A stretch of DNA of 26,699 nt, taken from assembly GCA_000961805.1 (NCBI GenBank), contig LADV01000169.1, positions 1-26,699 on the forward strand, read 5' to 3'. This stretch comes from Peptococcaceae bacterium BRH_c23 (GTDB lineage Bacteria > Bacillota_B > Desulfitobacteriia > Desulfitobacteriales > Desulfitobacteriaceae). Shown here in pieces: positions 24,216 through 26,699 of this stretch. The position numbers and the translations under genes were made by a program. The notes under the pieces are model-generated. The model saw only the letters and a program-made list of their open reading frames with translations, was not told the origin of the DNA and ran no database searches. Every line of letters begins with the position of its first letter. Positions within the stretch are counted from its first letter, which is position 1.

Positions 24216-24329
24216 CTATTGATTAGCATGGTTTTCTTTTTCATGTTTACTGGCTTCATATTCGAAGCGGAACTTCTGGTTACAAAAAGAACAATGGACA
24301 AACTTTCCATCAGGTGCCTGTATTGGCAT
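24216..24329 (-). CDS. 37-residue C2H2 zinc-finger microprotein
   Basis: On the minus strand, ATG at 24329 opens a 37-codon frame ending with TAG at 24216, preceded by a strong AGGGGGTGG site. The product starts MPIQAPDGKFVHCSFC and contains Cys13-x2-Cys16-x12-His29-x4-His34, the classical C2H2 zinc-finger spacing, with Phe20 and Tyr24 as core aromatic candidates. It consists of almost nothing but the finger. The good ribosome-binding site and exact spacing argue that it is real. Function is unknown; a single finger could bind nucleic acid or a protein, or buffer zinc. It is divergent from the membrane-protein gene at 24444. Confidence 0.65.
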   Translation of the reverse strand: MPIQAPDGKFVHCSFCNQKFRFEYEASKHEKENHANQ

Positions 24330-24360
24330 AGATACCACCCCCTTGCACACGATTTTAACC

Positions 24361-24386
24361 AAGTATAAGGGTTTTTATACTTTTTT
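24361..24386 (+). terminator. Terminator-like hairpin
   Basis: A perfect 8-bp stem AAGTATAA/TTATACTT with a 6-base loop is followed by TTTT on the plus strand. It lies in the divergent region between the microprotein and the membrane-protein gene, so it may instead be part of the microprotein leader or an operator. Confidence 0.4.
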
Positions 24387-24443
24387 CTTGATCGTTGTGT
24401 CTCTTTCTGAACTTTTTCATAATATGGGTATGAGGTGAGGAAG

Positions 24444-24761
24444 ATGTGGAATAAATGGACTAGGAGTCTATTTGTTGAATTTCAGTGGATGAAACGTAAT
24501 TTTGTGCGTCGCTGGAAACTGGATACTCCAACAGGTGTTATGGGCATGCTAGTAATCATATCAGCTCTATTATTGTTTATTGTAATAGGAAGCGGGTTTG
24601 CTCGTATCTTTAGGTCATTAGTTCCATGGGTTAACGGATCGAGAGTCGGAGAGATCTATTGGTACTCGATTAGCTTTGGAATAAAAGCCAGCTTTCTATT
24701 TATAATTTTTAGCGCTTCACTCATAATCTTTTTTCTCCATAAGATTTCCGAGCGACACTAG
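24444..24761 (+). CDS. Small membrane protein, unknown function
   Basis: A 105-residue protein with a basic N-terminus (KRNFVRRWKLD) and two strongly hydrophobic segments, about residues 35-57 (MGMLVIISALLLFIVIGSGF) and 74-98. It matches no family I recognise. ATG 24444 is chosen because GAGGTGAGG ends 3 bases upstream in good context; an in-frame GTG at 24435 would lie within that site. It may be a small integral membrane protein with both ends in the cytoplasm. It stands alone, followed by a palindrome-bearing gap. Confidence 0.6.
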   Translation: MWNKWTRSLFVEFQWMKRNFVRRWKLDTPTGVMGMLVIISALLLFIVIGSGFARIFRSLVPWVNGSRVGEIYWYSISFGIKASFLFIIFSASLIIFFLHKISERH

Positions 24762-24826
24762 TACATATACAGATTCTGGATACATAGCTGATCTAATTGA
24801 ACGTACTGGAACAGCCAGCGAGAGTA

Positions 24827-24874
24827 AATATGTATCATAAACATAATATTAGTATTATGTTTATGATACATATT
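24827..24874. repeat. Perfect 22-bp AT-rich inverted repeat
   Basis: Two 22-base arms (24827-24848 and 24853-24874) are perfect reverse complements around the loop TTAG. There is no T-tract after it. It could be an operator, a hairpin terminator for either strand or a site of a mobile element. It lies midway between the small membrane protein and the glycosyltransferase promoter. Confidence 0.85.
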
Positions 24875-25044
24875 ATGATTATTATTGTAGTGTCGGAAAT
24901 ATAAAACTCGACATTGGTCAAAAACACCTCCCATATGGCTTATAAAAAACTTCTTTGGTAAATGGTATTTTAGTTCTAAGCTTAATAAAGATCCAATATA
25001 AAGTAAATAATGGACAAACTGTATATATTGTCGCTTTATAATTC

Positions 25045-25073
25045 TTGCATAGGGTTCATACCTATGTTAAAAT
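25045..25073 (+). promoter_or_regulatory. Sigma-A-type promoter of the glycosyltransferase gene
   Basis: TTGCAT, a 17-base spacer and TAAAAT lie 28 bases before the GTG start. Spacing is ideal and each hexamer differs from consensus at one or two positions. Confidence 0.6.
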
Positions 25074-25100
25074 TTAATGCGTTAGAAAGGGGCTGAGTTC

Positions 25101-26381
25101 GTGGATTTATTGTCTGGCATTACAGGTACGCAAGTATTTAATGTCATTATGGTTCCTATACAAATTATTATCATTTTTTTAACCTTCTATTACTTTATCC
25201 TTTCTATGTTTGGTTTGTACAGGAAACAAGAGGAGAAGATACTTAAGCCAGAGAAGAGCTTTGCTATAGTTGTGGCTGCACATAACGAGGAAGCTGTCAT
25301 TGGACCTTTAGTGGAGAATTTACTCCAACTTGATTATCCCAAAAAACTATATGATATCTTTGTGGTAGCTGATAACTGTACGGATAAAACAGCCTTAATT
25401 GCTCGGAATTCTGGAGCAATTGTCCATCGTAGATTTAATACTGAGAAACGTGGTAAGGGTTATGCCTTAGAATGGATGTTCCATCGTTTATTTAAACTAG
25501 AGCGTCAATACGACGCGATTGTCATTTTCGATGCAGACAATCTTGTCAAAGAAAATTTCCTCTTTGAGATGAATAGTAAGCTTTGCCAAGGCCATAAAAT
25601 TGTCCAATGCTATCTTGATTCCAAAAACCCATTTGATACCTGGGTTACCAATACCTTCTCTATTGCATTCTGGGTAACGAATCGTTTGCTCCAGCTCGCA
25701 AGGTATAATACAGGTCGGCTCTCGAACGTTTTGGGAGGGACAGGCATGTGTATTTCCATGGGTGTTCTTAAGGAATTCGGTTGGGGGGCGACTTCCCTAA
25801 CCGAGGATTTAGAATTTAGCATGAAAGCGCTATCTCACGGCATTAGGACAACTTGGGCGCATGACGCAGTGGTTTATGATGAAAAGCCATTAACGTTTAT
25901 GCAATCTTGGTATCAAAGGAAACGATGGGCACAAGGACAAGTTGATGTAGCTGGACGTTATTTTTTTCCTCTCATTATCAAGGGCGTACGAGAACAAAAA
26001 TTCATGTATATAGATGCTGCTATTCACCTTTTCCAACCAGCACTGGTTATGATAGCAACTTTCTTTATGCTTACCAACCTTATAAGTGTATTTCAGAATC
26101 AGTATACTCAAGTGTTTACCTTAGTAATGCCTTGGACGGGATGGCAGATTTTATCCGCTTTCCAATACTTATACCCAATTGCAGCGTTGGCGCTTGATCG
26201 TTTACCATGGCGTGCCTATGTGGGGCTTATTCTATACCCAGTCTTTATTTATAGTTGGATTCCCATCGTCTTTTTAGGATTTGTCAATCGTAAAGACAAG
26301 CAATGGTCTCACACTAAACACACTCGCTCTATAAGTATAGAAGAAGTTATTGAAAAACAAAAAAAAGTATCGTCGTCTTAA
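25101..26381 (+). CDS. Family 2 glycosyltransferase, membrane-bound
   Basis: A 426-residue processive-type GT2 enzyme. One N-terminal membrane segment (about 15-37) precedes a catalytic domain with AAHNEEAVIGPLVENLL (59-75), ADNCTDK, the DxD-type FDADN (about 143-147), TEDLEFSM and the QRKRWAQGQ (QxxRW) motif. Three to four C-terminal membrane segments follow. Relatives polymerise or transfer sugars from UDP donors to polysaccharide or lipid acceptors at the membrane (the layout recalls chitin/hyaluronan synthase-like and beta-glucosyltransferases). GTG start after AAAGGGG. It appears monocistronic, with its own promoter. Product not predictable. Confidence 0.9.
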   Translation: MDLLSGITGTQVFNVIMVPIQIIIIFLTFYYFILSMFGLYRKQEEKILKPEKSFAIVVAAHNEEAVIGPLVENLLQLDYPKKLYDIFVVADNCTDKTALIARNSGAIVHRRFNTEKRGKGYALEWMFHRLFKLERQYDAIVIFDADNLVKENFLFEMNSKLCQGHKIVQCYLDSKNPFDTWVTNTFSIAFWVTNRLLQLARYNTGRLSNVLGGTGMCISMGVLKEFGWGATSLTEDLEFSMKALSHGIRTTWAHDAVVYDEKPLTFMQSWYQRKRWAQGQVDVAGRYFFPLIIKGVREQKFMYIDAAIHLFQPALVMIATFFMLTNLISVFQNQYTQVFTLVMPWTGWQILSAFQYLYPIAALALDRLPWRAYVGLILYPVFIYSWIPIVFLGFVNRKDKQWSHTKHTRSISIEEVIEKQKKVSSS

Positions 26382-26402
26382 TGAATGGTTATAAAAAAGT
26401 CT

Positions 26403-26431
26403 TTGACACAACGCCAGTTTTTGTGTATACT
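26403..26431 (+). promoter_or_regulatory. Strong promoter of the tRNA genes
   Basis: A consensus TTGACA (26403-26408), a 17-base spacer and TATACT (26426-26431) lie 17 bases before tRNA-Val. Such near-consensus promoters are expected for stable RNA genes. Confidence 0.85.
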
Positions 26432-26447
26432 GATAATCGTCAGTCTC

Positions 26448-26523
<76 letters not shown>

Positions 26524-26641
26524 AACTCGATGTTCGAAGTTTGAGGCTCGAGGTTCGAAAGAACCGTGGAGCTTAAGCTTGGACTATAAAGGTAAGAGAA
26601 CGGTGTCGTACTTCGAACATCGTACATCGAACCTCGATCAT
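26524..26641. repeat. tRNA spacer with inverted TTCGA/GAGGTTCGA repeat
   Basis: The spacer between the two tRNAs carries TCGATGTTCGAAG and CTCGAGGTTCGAAAG near 26526-26560, and reverse-complement versions at about 26611-26638. It is the same motif family as in the 23S-5S spacer, again in inverted pairs. Confidence 0.6.
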
Positions 26642-26699
26642 GGCCCCGTGGTGTAGTGGTTAACATGCCTGCCTGTCACGCAGGAGATCGTCGGTTCAA
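26642..26699 (+). tRNA. tRNA-Asp (anticodon GTC), truncated by window end
   Basis: The 5' 58 bases of a tRNA: acceptor GGCCCCG, D-arm GTGTAGTGGTTAACAT and anticodon arm CCTGC-CTGTCAC-GCAGG with anticodon GTC. The sequence stops in the T-loop at the window edge. Confidence 0.93.

Larger units (their letters stand above)
24765..25100. other. Intergenic region with palindrome and promoter
   Basis: About 335 AT-rich bases without a gene. It contains the 48-base palindrome at 24827-24874 and a sigma-A-like promoter at 25045-25073 for the glycosyltransferase gene. Confidence 0.6.

Overview
The window looks like part of the chromosome of an anaerobic, Gram-positive-type bacterium, most likely a clostridial member of the Firmicutes (Peptococcaceae-like). 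This is inferred from strong AAGGAGG ribosome-binding sites, many GTG/TTG starts, moderate GC content, a tungsten-type aldehyde:ferredoxin oxidoreductase, ferredoxin-type proteins and a small soluble chemotaxis receptor. No oxygenase or other O2-dependent catabolic enzyme is present. The species cannot be named from sequence alone.

Layout. 1-1100: the 3' end of 23S rRNA, a spacer carrying an inverted GAGGTTCGA repeat, an intact 5S rRNA with its terminator, then a decayed 5S-like copy split by an insert. 1107-11017: two nearly identical IclR regulator genes in direct orientation. They flank a block with a Na+/solute symporter, a three-gene TRAP transporter, an iron alcohol dehydrogenase, a MoaD-like protein and an AOR-family tungsten enzyme. 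11050-17494: a compact operon with a NadC-like protein, a CinA/MoeA-type (MoCF) protein, 2-oxopent-4-enoate hydratase, acylating acetaldehyde dehydrogenase, 4-hydroxy-2-oxovalerate aldolase, an Fe-S protein and a divergent lactate-racemase (LarA) homologue. 17568-19545: a UbiD-type decarboxylase and its UbiX prenyl-FMN synthase. 19935-22740: larE-larB-larC, the full set for making the nickel-pincer nucleotide (NPN) cofactor. 22997-26699: a soluble chemotaxis receptor, another 5S-like remnant, a 37-residue C2H2 zinc-finger microprotein, a small membrane protein, a family 2 glycosyltransferase, tRNA-Val and a truncated tRNA-Asp.

How the genes may work together (inference). An organic acid is imported by the TRAP and/or SSS transporter. 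It is processed by the UbiD decarboxylase (prenyl-FMN) and the LarA-like enzyme (NPN, supplied by LarE/B/C), and enters the lower meta-cleavage route at 2-oxopent-4-enoate. Hydratase and aldolase yield pyruvate and acetaldehyde. Acetaldehyde can then go to acetyl-CoA (acylating dehydrogenase), ethanol (Fe-ADH) or acetate (AOR). Finding this lower pathway without any ring-cleaving oxygenase, and beside three rare cofactor systems (tungstopterin, prenyl-FMN, NPN), is the main novelty. The substrate is not identifiable from sequence alone.

Other signals are a two-hairpin leader RNA shared by the symporter and chemotaxis genes, an approximately 870-bp direct repeat bracketing about 8 kb of the island, and a family of 5S-derived remnants with a shared insert.
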